Shown piece after piece: positions 30,052 through 37,840 of a stretch of DNA of 64,000 nucleotides. Under the pieces are notes generated by a model. The model saw only the letters and a list, made by a program, of their open reading frames with translations. It searched no databases and was not told the origin of the DNA. A program made the position numbers and the translations under genes. Source of the DNA: CAVVTR01 sp963751245 (GTDB lineage Bacteria; Acidobacteriota; Thermoanaerobaculia; Thermoanaerobaculales; Thermoanaerobaculaceae); assembly GCA_963751245.1 (NCBI GenBank), contig CAVVTR010000009.1, positions 434,001-498,000 of the forward strand. Direction: 5' to 3'. Positions within the stretch are counted from its first letter, which is position 1. Each line of letters opens with the position of its first letter.

Positions 30052-30750
30052 GTGTCGGTCCTGCTCATCCACTGTGATCACCGGCCCTTCGAGGTCGCAC
30101 GGTTCGGCGCTGCCTGGGTACGCGCCGGCGGCCGGCTCGAGGAGCTCGTCCCCGTCACCCCCTCAACCGCCGGGACGGTCCTCGCGGGCGTCCGCCCCCG
30201 GGCGCTGCTCCTCACCGGCGGGCCCGACGTGGAGCCGTCCCGCTACGGCCGCTCGGCGGACGCCGGCGTGGAGCTGCGCTGCGACCCGCCCCGGGATGCC
30301 CTCGACCTGAGCCTCCTCCAACGGGCCGACGACGAGGGGTGGTCCGTGCTGGCGGTGTGCTACGGCTGCCAGATCCTCGTCGTCTCCAGGGGCGGGAAGC
30401 TGATCCAGGACCTGCCCGCCATCGGTCTCGCCGGGCACCAGCTGCCCGCCGGCGAGCCACGGGACACCATCAGCCACGACGTCGTCATCGACCCCTCCGC
30501 CCGCCATCTCGCGGACCTGCCGTCCCCTCTCGGCGTGAACTCGCGCCACCACCAGGGCGTGGAGTCGGTCGGCAGCGGGCTCCGCGTGGTCGCCCGCGCT
30601 GCCGACGGGCTCATCGAGGCGGTGGAGGGCGCCGGCGCCCGCTACGTGGTGGGCGTGCAGTGGCACCCCGAGGACCTCGCCGCCGAGCCCCACCCGAACG
30701 TCCTCCGGGGGTTCCGGACGGCGTGGCTGCACGACGCGGCGCCGGCCTGA
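30052..30750 (+). CDS. Class-I glutamine amidotransferase-like (PuuD/gamma-glutamyl hydrolase type) protein
   Basis: 232 residues. The class-I triad is visible: nucleophile Cys in LAVCYGCQIL near residue 102, then His and Glu in VGVQWHPEDL near 203. PEP-like elements LLTGGPDVEPSRYG and NSRHHQGVE match the peptidase C26 group (gamma-glutamyl-GABA hydrolase). The nucleophile motif is VCYGCQ, not the usual GICRGxQ, so the substrate may differ. GTG 30052 is preceded by GAGG. Single gene between the groESL terminator and a convergent membrane-protein gene. Confidence 0.8.
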   Translation: MSVLLIHCDHRPFEVARFGAAWVRAGGRLEELVPVTPSTAGTVLAGVRPRALLLTGGPDVEPSRYGRSADAGVELRCDPPRDALDLSLLQRADDEGWSVLAVCYGCQILVVSRGGKLIQDLPAIGLAGHQLPAGEPRDTISHDVVIDPSARHLADLPSPLGVNSRHHQGVESVGSGLRVVARAADGLIEAVEGAGARYVVGVQWHPEDLAAEPHPNVLRGFRTAWLHDAAPA

Positions 30751-30763
30751 CGCCCGGCGCCGC

Positions 30764-32062
30764 TCAGGCCCGCGCGAAGGAGGCCGCCGCGGCCGCGATG
30801 CAGGCCACGCCGGCGGGCACCATCTGGACCAGCAGCCGGGGTAGCGCTGTCGCGATCTGCCAGTCGACGTCGGGGGCCGCCGTCGCGACCACGCCCAGCA
30901 GTAGCAGCACCTGAACCGCCACCGCGAGGGCTGCCCAGCGCCGTCCGGGTTTCGCCATCAGGACGAGGACCGCCCCTGCCGCCGCAAGGGCCACCACGAG
31001 GGTGTCCGGAGCGAGGAGCAGGCGCCCCGCGGCCTCCGCCACGCGGGCGAGACGGTGCCCGAAGTCGGCGCCCAGGTGGAGATTGGCGGCCACGATGCTG
31101 CGCGGGCCGAGCAGGGCCATGGCGGCCCGCCAGACAGCGGCCGGCGCCAGCCCGGCGGCGAGGGCCGGCCAGAGGCGGCGTGTCTCCCGCCGGAGCAGCA
31201 ACGCCGCGGCGAGGAGCGCGGCGAAGATCAGTCCCTCGTCCTTGAGCAGGCCCATGCCGCCGAGCAGCGTGGCAAGCAGCAGGGCATCGGCGTGCCGCGG
31301 TCCGAGCAGGATCAGGGAGACGGCGAGCCCGGCAAGGAGTGCGAGGGGGCGGTCCGCCAGGCCGACCAGATGGCTGCCCCACAGGGAGGTGGGCCAGGCG
31401 ACCAGCAGCACCACCGCCGCCGCTCCGGGGCCGCCCAGCCGCGGCCGCCACAGGGCGAAGAGCAGGGTGAGAGCCGCCGCGGCGAGGACCAGGTCGGGCA
31501 GCGCCGCGTGGAAGCCGCTTCCGGACGGCCAGGAGACCGCCGCGAGCTGGGCGGGGAGCAGGGGAGGGTAGTCTCCGTGGGAGAACGGGTACCGGCCGGC
31601 GAGCCCGAGGTAGCGCCACAGGCCTCCGGTCGAGACCAGGAACCGCGACTTGAACCCCCAGACCGCGTAGACGTCCCAGCTCCACGGCTGGCCGAACGGC
31701 CACCAGCGCACGGACCAGGCCAGCCGCGCCGCCGCGGCGGCGAGAAGCCCGGCCGTGAGGATCCATCCGCGGCCGCCGGCCGGGGGGAGGCGTCGCGGGA
31801 GGCTCCACGCCGCCCGGCCGCGGCGGAGCAGGATGACCAGGGCGGCCGCCAGCGGGGCGAGGGCCGCTCCCGGGTCGACGGCGAGGCCGGCAACGGCCAG
31901 CAGAGAGAGGGTGGCGCCCAGGAAGACCCACCCCACGACGACCGCCCCGGCGAGCACCCGCAGGGGCCCGGCCTCGGGGTCGGAAGGCCGGAGCGCCAGG
32001 GCGCAGACGGTGGCGCCGGCCAGGCCGGCCACCCAGCACAGAGCGGCGATCACCGGTGCCAC
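30764..32062 (-). CDS. Polytopic membrane protein, GT-C-like
   Basis: About 432 residues with ten or more hydrophobic segments. A periplasmic loop near residues 130-180 carries SWDVYAVWGFKSRF and HGDYPPLLPAQLAAV, resembling the first-loop acidic motif and P-P-L turn of GT-C lipid-sugar glycosyltransferases. I do not see a match strong enough to name a family. GTG 32062 is chosen because AGGAG lies 8 nt upstream; the frame could begin at GTG 32128. It overlaps the preceding small gene by 13 bp, so translation is coupled, and it is convergent with the amidotransferase. Confidence 0.65.
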   Translation of the reverse strand: MAPVIAALCWVAGLAGATVCALALRPSDPEAGPLRVLAGAVVVGWVFLGATLSLLAVAGLAVDPGAALAPLAAALVILLRRGRAAWSLPRRLPPAGGRGWILTAGLLAAAAARLAWSVRWWPFGQPWSWDVYAVWGFKSRFLVSTGGLWRYLGLAGRYPFSHGDYPPLLPAQLAAVSWPSGSGFHAALPDLVLAAAALTLLFALWRPRLGGPGAAAVVLLVAWPTSLWGSHLVGLADRPLALLAGLAVSLILLGPRHADALLLATLLGGMGLLKDEGLIFAALLAAALLLRRETRRLWPALAAGLAPAAVWRAAMALLGPRSIVAANLHLGADFGHRLARVAEAAGRLLLAPDTLVVALAAAGAVLVLMAKPGRRWAALAVAVQVLLLLGVVATAAPDVDWQIATALPRLLVQMVPAGVACIAAAAASFARA

Positions 32063-32493
32063 AGGCACCACTCCTTTTGGCAACGCACTTTCCGCCAGGG
32101 GCGCTCGAGGGAGATGGTGAGCGGGCACACGGCCCAGTCGCCCGAGGGTACGCTACGTTCGAGCATCCACACCATCTCGGGGTGGGCGAACGCGGCCATG
32201 ATCCAGTACCACGAGGCGATGGACCCCCGGTGCTCCGGAGGCACGACGGTCACCACGGCGTCCTCGGGCGGGAAGGCCGCCAGTGTCCCGAGGTCGCGGA
32301 GGAACCCGGGATCGAGGCTGGCGGGCAGGGGCTTCGGCGGTGGTCCCGGGGCCGCGCCGCCACCCGCGGGTGCCAGGGAGCTGATCAGGATCGCCGCGGC
32401 GGCGAGGCTCAGCAGGATGGCCGCCGGTCGCTGCCGCAGTCGTTTCTGGACGGAGGGAGACGACGCCGGGTCCATCGCCGTGAATGGTAGCAT
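32050..32493 (-). CDS. Small membrane-anchored protein, unknown function
   Basis: 147 residues. A basic N-terminus (QKRLRQRPAA) is followed by one hydrophobic helix (ILLSLAAAAILISSLAPAGG), a Pro-rich spacer, and a roughly 85-residue soluble part with EDAVVTVVPPEHRG and SWYWIMAAFAHPEMVWML, ending in a basic Cys/Trp-rich tail (RKVRCQKEWCLW). The extracytoplasmic domain resembles the segment of GT-C proteins that follows the TM region, so this may be an accessory half of the downstream GT-C-like protein. GGGGGAA sits 8 nt before ATG 32493. No family is recognised. Confidence 0.55.
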   Translation of the reverse strand: MLPFTAMDPASSPSVQKRLRQRPAAILLSLAAAAILISSLAPAGGGAAPGPPPKPLPASLDPGFLRDLGTLAAFPPEDAVVTVVPPEHRGSIASWYWIMAAFAHPEMVWMLERSVPSGDWAVCPLTISLERPWRKVRCQKEWCLWHR

Positions 32494-32562
32494 CCGCGCG
32501 GTTCCCCCGTCGCCGGCGGAGGGGCTGGAGGTGCTAAGCTTCGCGCAGAAGGGAGGCTGACC

Positions 32563-33069
32563 GTGAACAGACGACTGCTCGGCCTCATCGTGGCGGGGCT
32601 GGCCGTGGCCCTCGTCGCCTGCGAGACGGACGTGCCCACCGCGAAGGAGCGCCAACAGCTCACGCCGCTGGTGCACACGTTTCTCGAGCGGCTCGCCGAC
32701 GCCTACGCCAGGATGGACACGGCTCCGCTGAAGGGGCTTGCCTCCCCCAGGATGATGGACCAGGTGAGGAACAACATCGATCTCCTGCGCGCCAGCGGCG
32801 ACCGGCTCGAGCCGAAGCTCGTCAGCGAGGAGATCACCAGCATGAAGGTCCTCCGTCACGCCAACGCGGTGATCTCCGTGACCGAGGTCTGGGACACCAA
32901 GCGCCTCGACGCGAACACCGGCCAGCTCCTCGGGCACGACGAGGCCACGACGCTGCACAGTCACATCCAGCTCAAGCTGGTCGACGGTGTGTGGCTGGTC
33001 CTCTACAGGCAGGTCGACGAGACCACCCGGGGGCCGCGCCTCATGCTGCCGACGCCGAAACCGGAGTGA
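32563..33069 (+). CDS. Lipoprotein with IMS/ARC6-like domain
   Basis: 168 residues; the signal ends at a lipobox (ALVAC, Cys near 20). The mature domain has three helices then a small sheet with NAVISVTEVWDTKRL and HSHIQLKLVDGVWLVLYRQ, which looks like the IMS (Tim44/ARC6-like) fold. GGGAGG precedes GTG 32563. It is the first gene of the lipoprotein-der-mglA-merR unit, with 1 bp before der. A role in the envelope is inferred from the lipobox only. Confidence 0.7.
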   Translation: MNRRLLGLIVAGLAVALVACETDVPTAKERQQLTPLVHTFLERLADAYARMDTAPLKGLASPRMMDQVRNNIDLLRASGDRLEPKLVSEEITSMKVLRHANAVISVTEVWDTKRLDANTGQLLGHDEATTLHSHIQLKLVDGVWLVLYRQVDETTRGPRLMLPTPKPE

Positions 33070-33070
33070 C

Positions 33071-34399
33071 ATGCCGCCCACCATCGCCATCGTCGGCCGC
33101 ACCAACGTCGGCAAGTCCACCCTGTTCAACCGGCTCACGCGAGGGCGCCGCGCCATCACCCACGACCTTCCCGGCGTGACGCGGGACCGCGTCGCGGCCG
33201 ATGCCCGCCGTCCGGGCGGCGGCCGCGTGGTCATCGTGGACACCGGGGGGTTCGAGCCGGATCCCGAGGCGCCCATCCCGGCGATGATCCGCCGCCAGGC
33301 CCTGGTGGCCGTGGAGGCTGCCGACGCCGTCGTCCTCGTGGTGGACGGCTCCGAGGGCCTGGTTCCCGGGGACCAGGAGCTCGCCGAGCAGGTCCGCCGC
33401 CTCGACCGTCCCACCGTGGTGGCCGTCAACAAGACGGACCGGCGCGACGCGGAGCTCGGCGCCAGCGAGTTCGCCGCCCTCGGCCTCCCCATGGTGAGCG
33501 TGTCCGCCGAGCACGGCCGGGGGATCGAGGCGTTGTGGGAGGTCCTCGACCCGCTGCTGCCGCCGGAGGAGGAGGAGGAGGACGAGCCCGAAACCGCTCC
33601 CGAGCTGGCAGTGGCCATCGTGGGCCGGCCCAACGCGGGCAAGTCCTCCATCCTGAACTGGCTCTTCGGCGAGGAGCGCGTGCTGGTCTCGGAGGTGCCC
33701 GGGACGACCCGCGATGCCGTGGACACGCTGCTCGAGTTCCGCGGCCGTACCATCCGGCTCATCGACACCGCGGGCATCCGCCGCCGCGGCAAGACCGAGC
33801 GGGGCCCCGAGGTGCTCTCGGTGGTCATGGCGCGCAAGGCCATCGAGCGCGCCCACGTCTGTGTGCTCGTCATCGACGCCCTGGAGGGCATCACCGCCCA
33901 GGACGCTCACGTCGCCGGGTACGTCGTGGATGCCGGCCGTGCCGTGGTGGCGGTGGTCAACAAGGCCGACCTCATCGCGAACGACAGCCGCGCAACCCGC
34001 CGCGAGATCGCGGAAAAGGTCACGGACCAGCTCAGGTTCATCAAGGGCACGCCGGTGGTGTTCACCTCCGCGGTGACCGGAGAGGGGCTCAACGGCCTGC
34101 TCCCGGAGGTCCTGACCGTCGGCGACGCCATGGCGCTTCGCATGGGGACCGGCGAGCTCAACCGGGTGCTGCGGGCCGCCTGGGACCGCAATCCGCCCCC
34201 GGCCGGCAAGAAGGCCCACCGGCTCTACTACGCGACCCAGGTGGGAAGCCGTCCGCCGCGGATCGCCGTCTTCGCGAGCACGACCGAGCTGCACTTCTCC
34301 TACGTGCGCTTCCTCGAGAACGCGGTGCGGGAAGCCTTTCCTTTGGAGGGGGTTCCCATTCGGTTTATCATGAAGGAGAAACGAGGCCGGAGAGGATAA
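33071..34399 (+). CDS. der: Ribosome biogenesis GTPase Der (EngA)
   Basis: 442 residues with two tandem GTPase domains and a C-terminal KH-like domain. G1 motifs: GRTNVGKST near 9 and GRPNAGKSS near 185; G4: NKTD and NKAD; KH-domain end HFSYVRFLENAVREAF. The inter-domain linker is acidic (EEEEEDEPE). Der is needed for 50S subunit assembly. ATG 33071 starts 1 bp after the lipoprotein stop, and the stop shares one base with the next start (TAATG), so the operon is tightly coupled. Confidence 0.95.
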   Translation: MPPTIAIVGRTNVGKSTLFNRLTRGRRAITHDLPGVTRDRVAADARRPGGGRVVIVDTGGFEPDPEAPIPAMIRRQALVAVEAADAVVLVVDGSEGLVPGDQELAEQVRRLDRPTVVAVNKTDRRDAELGASEFAALGLPMVSVSAEHGRGIEALWEVLDPLLPPEEEEEDEPETAPELAVAIVGRPNAGKSSILNWLFGEERVLVSEVPGTTRDAVDTLLEFRGRTIRLIDTAGIRRRGKTERGPEVLSVVMARKAIERAHVCVLVIDALEGITAQDAHVAGYVVDAGRAVVAVVNKADLIANDSRATRREIAEKVTDQLRFIKGTPVVFTSAVTGEGLNGLLPEVLTVGDAMALRMGTGELNRVLRAAWDRNPPPAGKKAHRLYYATQVGSRPPRIAVFASTTELHFSYVRFLENAVREAFPLEGVPIRFIMKEKRGRRG

Positions 34400-36174
34400 T
34401 GGTCCAGTTCCGTCCGAAGGCGCGCGAGGTGATCGCCAAGATCGTCTACTACGGGCCTCCCCTGGGAGGCAAGACGACGAACCTCCGCAGCCTCTTCGAC
34501 GGCTACCCGGAGACCACGCGGGGAGAGCTCGTCATCGTCCCAGCCGGCACCGACCGCACCATCTTCTTTGACTTCCTGCCCCTCGAGATCGGCAACCTGC
34601 GCGGCATGAAGGTGCGGGTGCAGCTCTACACCGTGCCGGGACAGGTGCGCTACAACGCCACCCGGCAGGTGGTGCTGCGGGGCGTGGACGGCATCGTTTT
34701 CGTCGCCGATTCGCAGCGGGAGATGCTGCGCAACAACCAGGAGTCCTGGGAGAACCTCAAGGAGAACCTGATCCTCCAGGGCACCACCCTGGCCGCCGTG
34801 CCGCACGTCCTGCAGTACAACAAGCGGGACCTGACCGACATCGCCGGCGTCGACGAGCTCGACGAGCAGCTCAACGAGTACAACGCGCCCTTCTTCGAGG
34901 CGGTGGCCTCCGTGGGGATCGGCGTCGAGGAGACTGTCCAGGGCGTCATCAAGCTCGTGGTGCGGTCGCTTCGCACGCGCTTCCAGCCCGAGCCGCGCAC
35001 CGGCGTCCAGGTCCCGACCGGCAGCGCCGAGGTGGACCGGATGCTTTCGGCGCTCCGCGGACCCGCCGGTGAGGCCGCGTCCGACTCGGCGGAGCCCTAC
35101 GAGCAGGCTCAGCCGTTCCCTGCGGCGCAGCCGGGCCCCGTGCCGTTCCTGCGGTCCGAGGACACGGACCCCGGTGTCTTTCGCAACGCCGGCGCCCTGG
35201 AGGCGTCGGAACCCCTCGGCGCGCATGAAGAGCCCGGCACGGGAGAGGAGCGGCGCACGGTCCAGCCGGACGTGCCCGGGGCGGAGCCCGCGTCCGCCGA
35301 GCCGCCCCCGTTCGCCGGAGACCAGGGCGACGCGTTCACGTTCGAGCCGGACGCGGCCCCGGCGGCGCCGGGCGCCGTCGCGGAGGCGCAAGCGGACGAC
35401 GGCCTGCTCGGCGAGTTCTCCGCCGCGGAGGAGGCACCGCCCGCGGACGGGGTCAGCGGGGACGACGCCTTCGCTTTCGCCGTCGCGGACTCGCACGACC
35501 GCTGGTGGCTGGGTTCGGTGGGCGAGGGCGGAGCCGCCGCGGAGGGGCCGGCCCCCATCGCGGACGATGGAACCGGCGAAACGCCCGGCGTGGAGCCGGC
35601 GGCCGCCGGGTTCCCCGACGCCGGGGACGCACGGGAGGGAGAACCGCCGGTGGCCCCTGCCGGGGGAGCTTTCGAGCAGGAATGGACGGTACCGGCCGAG
35701 GAGCCGGATGCGGGGGGTGACGTGGAGGGCACCGGGCAGCAGGAGGTGTGGACCGTGCCGGAGGCGGGGTGGGACGGCGGTGCTCCGGCCTTCGACGTGA
35801 CCGAGGGTGCGGTGACGCAGCCGTTCCGTCTCGATGCCGTGCCGCGTGGCGCGGACCCGGATCCCTTCGATTTCGGAGAGGACCCGTTCGAAGTGGACGC
35901 GCCCCCCGCGGGCGACGGCTCCGACGACGTCTTCGCCATCGTGGCGGCGCCGCCTCCTCCCGTGGTGGTCCGGGAGCCGGAGCCGCTCACGGTTGAGGTC
36001 CCCGTGGAGATCGCCGACGTGCGCCGCGTCGCGTCGCGGGCGCTGGCGCAGTACGGCGAGGTGCGGGAGCTCGAGCTCGAGGTTCCGGTGCCTTCGCTGT
36101 GGGTGGGGGGGAAGCGCATGACGCTGCAGCTGCGCCTCACCCTGGTGCCCCAGGAGGAGGGTCATGACGGCTGA
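34399..36174 (+). CDS. MglA-like small GTPase with long acidic tail and novel C-terminal domain
   Basis: 591 residues, about three times the length of MglA (195). Residues 1-195 are the GTPase: P-loop GPPLGGKTT near 18, PAGTDRTIFFDFLPL, TVPGQVRYNATRQVVLRGVDG, VADSQREMLRNN, NKRD. Residues about 200-520 are a low-complexity Ala/Glu/Pro/Gly/Asp region with repeated short Trp/Glu motifs (EQEWTVPAEEP and QQEVWTVPEAGW). Residues about 525-591 form a compact beta-rich end (EIADVRRVASRAL, VRELELEVPVPSLWVGGKR). MglA sets polarity and motility in Myxococcus. The tail looks like a flexible tether to a partner-binding domain (inference). The end overlaps merR by 11 bp. Confidence 0.88.
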   Translation: MVQFRPKAREVIAKIVYYGPPLGGKTTNLRSLFDGYPETTRGELVIVPAGTDRTIFFDFLPLEIGNLRGMKVRVQLYTVPGQVRYNATRQVVLRGVDGIVFVADSQREMLRNNQESWENLKENLILQGTTLAAVPHVLQYNKRDLTDIAGVDELDEQLNEYNAPFFEAVASVGIGVEETVQGVIKLVVRSLRTRFQPEPRTGVQVPTGSAEVDRMLSALRGPAGEAASDSAEPYEQAQPFPAAQPGPVPFLRSEDTDPGVFRNAGALEASEPLGAHEEPGTGEERRTVQPDVPGAEPASAEPPPFAGDQGDAFTFEPDAAPAAPGAVAEAQADDGLLGEFSAAEEAPPADGVSGDDAFAFAVADSHDRWWLGSVGEGGAAAEGPAPIADDGTGETPGVEPAAAGFPDAGDAREGEPPVAPAGGAFEQEWTVPAEEPDAGGDVEGTGQQEVWTVPEAGWDGGAPAFDVTEGAVTQPFRLDAVPRGADPDPFDFGEDPFEVDAPPAGDGSDDVFAIVAAPPPPVVVREPEPLTVEVPVEIADVRRVASRALAQYGEVRELELEVPVPSLWVGGKRMTLQLRLTLVPQEEGHDG

Positions 36175-36541
36175 GGTGATGCTCCCTGACAAGGACGAGT
36201 TCAAGATCGGCGAGGTCTGCGACATCGCCGGCGTCAAGCCTTTCGTGCTGCGCTACTGGGAGACCGAGTTCACGCAGCTCGCGCCCGCCAAGGGCGCCGG
36301 CGGGCAGCGCACCTACAACCGCGACGACGTCCTCCTCATCCTCCGCATCAAGCAGCTCCTGTACGAGGAGCGGTTTACCGTCGCGGGGGCCAAGAAGAGG
36401 CTCATCGAGGAGGCCTCCGGCAGGAAGACGCCGCCGCCCGCCGCCCTTGACAGCACACCCCCTGACAAAGTAGAAAAGGCGCTCCGAGTTCTGGCGGACG
36501 TCCGCAGGGAGCTCGCAGACATCATCGAGACGTTGAAGTAA
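36164..36541 (+). CDS. MerR-family transcriptional regulator
   Basis: 125 residues. The MerR winged helix is at 12-80 (FKIGEVCDIAGVKPFVLRYWE, then YNRDDVLLILRIKQLLYEE) and a short coiled-coil helix ends the protein (DKVEKALRVLADVRRELADI). There is no cysteine-rich metal site, so it is not a metal sensor. Members of this type accompany MglA-like or translation-linked operons. The start overlaps the GTPase gene by 11 bp; a second Met at codon 6 is possible. tRNA-Pro follows 6 bp after the stop. Confidence 0.85.
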   Translation: MTAEVMLPDKDEFKIGEVCDIAGVKPFVLRYWETEFTQLAPAKGAGGQRTYNRDDVLLILRIKQLLYEERFTVAGAKKRLIEEASGRKTPPPAALDSTPPDKVEKALRVLADVRRELADIIETLK

Positions 36542-36547
36542 CCTGGT

Positions 36548-36624
<77 letters not shown>

Positions 36625-36813
36625 CTCTAGCAGCTCGTCTGATCCTCCTCTCGAACAAAGCGATGCAGCGCGACCCTCTGGGTCGCGAGTAGGTGGACTG
36701 ATACCCGACTCCGTTCGTTCCACCGCGATGCCTAGCCTCCCTGCCGCCTCCCGCGGCTCCGGTCGATGGGGCCGCAGGCCACGTCGCGCCGCCCGCCCAG
36801 CCCTCCGCGCGGC
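36625..36813. other. Spacer between tRNA-Pro and first array unit
   Basis: No gene. It holds an 8-bp hairpin (36669-36687, arms CGCGACCC and GGGTCGCG, 3-nt loop) whose right arm repeats the tRNA segment GGGTCGCGAGT. The last 36 bp (about 36778-36813) are a GC-rich element, called B here, that recurs near 37337-37370 and 37729-37762. The spacer is otherwise unlike the units that follow. Confidence 0.6.
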
Positions 36814-37032
36814 CGAATCTCGCCGTCCCGACCGTTGGCGGTCGGGCACTGTGGCGCGACGGCGCCCCGCGCCCGGTTCGCGGTCGAGGTCGGGAGGGGA
36901 AGCGTAGCCGCGGGCTTCAGCCCGCGGGGTGGGAGGGGGCGCGCCTGCAGGCTGTTGTCCCGCTTCACGGCCCGCGGTACCGTCGCAGAAGGTCGAACCG
37001 AGGACCGTGGCTGGCGCCTTTCTCCGCGCGGC
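36814..37032 (+). repeat. Array unit 1 (complete)
   Basis: 219 bp. tRNA tail 36814-36833; hairpin 1 at 36827-36846; hairpin 2 at 36908-36927 with TTCA loop; ends in CTCCGCGCGGC. Confidence 0.88.
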
Positions 37033-37370
37033 CGAATCTCGCCGTCCCGACCGTTGGCGGTCGGGCACTGTGGCGCCACGGCGCCCCGCGCCCGGTTCAC
37101 GGTCGAGGTCGGGAGGGGAAACGTAGCCGCGGGCTTCAGCCCGCGGGGTGGGAGGGGGCGAGCCTGCAGGCTGTTGTCCCGCTTCACGGCCCGCGAGACC
37201 GTCGCAGAAGGTCGAACCGAGGACCGTGGCTGGCGCCTTTCTCCGCGCGGTGTGGGCTGAATCCCGGGATGCTCTTGCGCTGGCGGAGGCCAGCCTCCGC
37301 CCACCCCTGCCGCTGCCACGCCCGTTGGTTCATCAGGCCACGTCGCGCCGCCCGCCCTTCCTCCGCGCGG
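37033..37370 (+). repeat. Array unit 2 (complete plus 119-bp insertion and B element)
   Basis: tRNA tail 37033-37052; hairpin 2 at 37127-37146. After the normal end it continues for 119 bp, with its own 9-bp hairpin (GGCGGAGGC and complement) and the B element (about 37337-37370). Confidence 0.88.
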
Positions 37371-37588
37371 CGAATCTCGCCGTCCCGGCCGTTGGCGGTC
37401 GGGCACGGTGGCGCGACGGCGCCCCGCGCCCGGTTCGCGGTCGAGGTCGGGAGGGGAAACGTAGCCGCGGGCTTCGGTCCGCGGGGTGGGAGGGGGCGCG
37501 TCTGCAGGGTGCTGTCCCGCTTCACGGCCCGCGAGACCGTCGCAGAAGGTCGAACCGAGGACCGTGGCTGGCGCCTTTCTCCGCGCGG
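37371..37588 (+). repeat. Array unit 3 (complete, most diverged)
   Basis: 218 bp. tRNA tail 37371-37390 has one substitution. Hairpin 2 (37465-37484) has loop TTCG and right arm GTCCGCGG, so one G-C pair becomes G-T and the stem is kept. Confidence 0.88.
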
Positions 37589-37762
37589 CGAATCTCGCCG
37601 TCCCGACCGTTGGCGGTCGGGCACTGTGGCGCGACGGCGCCCCGCGCCCGGTTCGCGGTCGAGGTCGGGAGGGGAAACGTAGCCGCGGGCTTCAGCCCGC
37701 GGGGTGGGAGGGGGCGCGCTTCCACGCCACGTCGCGCCGCCCGCCCGGCCCTCCGCGCGGCC
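37589..37762 (+). repeat. Array unit 4 (3' truncated, ends in B element)
   Basis: 174 bp. tRNA tail 37589-37608 is exact; hairpin 2 at 37683-37702. After GGGAGGGGGCGCG it switches to the B element and the array stops; the central third of the unit is missing. Confidence 0.85.
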
Positions 37763-37840
37763 GTATAGGTGCCAGAGCTCATGCGCCGCTACTGGCTCGA
37801 GAGCTCCGAGGAGGACGGGAGCCTGACATGCCGTCGCAGG

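Larger units (their letters stand above)
36814..37762. repeat. Tandem array whose units begin with a tRNA-Pro 3'-end copy
   Basis: Four units start at 36814, 37033, 37371 and 37589, each with CGAATCTCGCCGTCCCGACC, identical to tRNA-Pro positions 56-75 (one A-to-G change in unit 3). Spacing is 219, 338 and 218 bp; the last unit is truncated. Each unit then carries an 8-bp hairpin formed by the tRNA tail and its complement (CCCGACCG/CGGTCGGG), a second 8-bp hairpin (CCGCGGGC/GCCCGCGG), and, in units 1-3, a region ending CTCCGCGCGG. Units 1 and 2 differ at about six of 219 positions. The B element ends units 2 and 4, so the array reads as a duplicated two-unit block. Open frames exist on both strands but lack ribosome sites and follow the repeat phase. 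Confidence 0.9.

Noticed and set aside
36814..37762. CRISPR array
   Set aside because: Repeats are about 218 bp with near-identical content between the 20-nt tails; there are no short unique spacers and no cas genes.
36814..37768. Open frames across the tRNA-tail array, on both strands
   Set aside because: Their sequence simply repeats with the array, starts lack ribosome sites and no domain is visible; GC-rich repeats stay open by chance.
37763..37840. Short plus-strand frame beginning near 37769 (MPELMRRYWLESSEEDGS)
   Set aside because: It runs antisense through the flavodoxin gene and has no ribosome site; no homology recognised.
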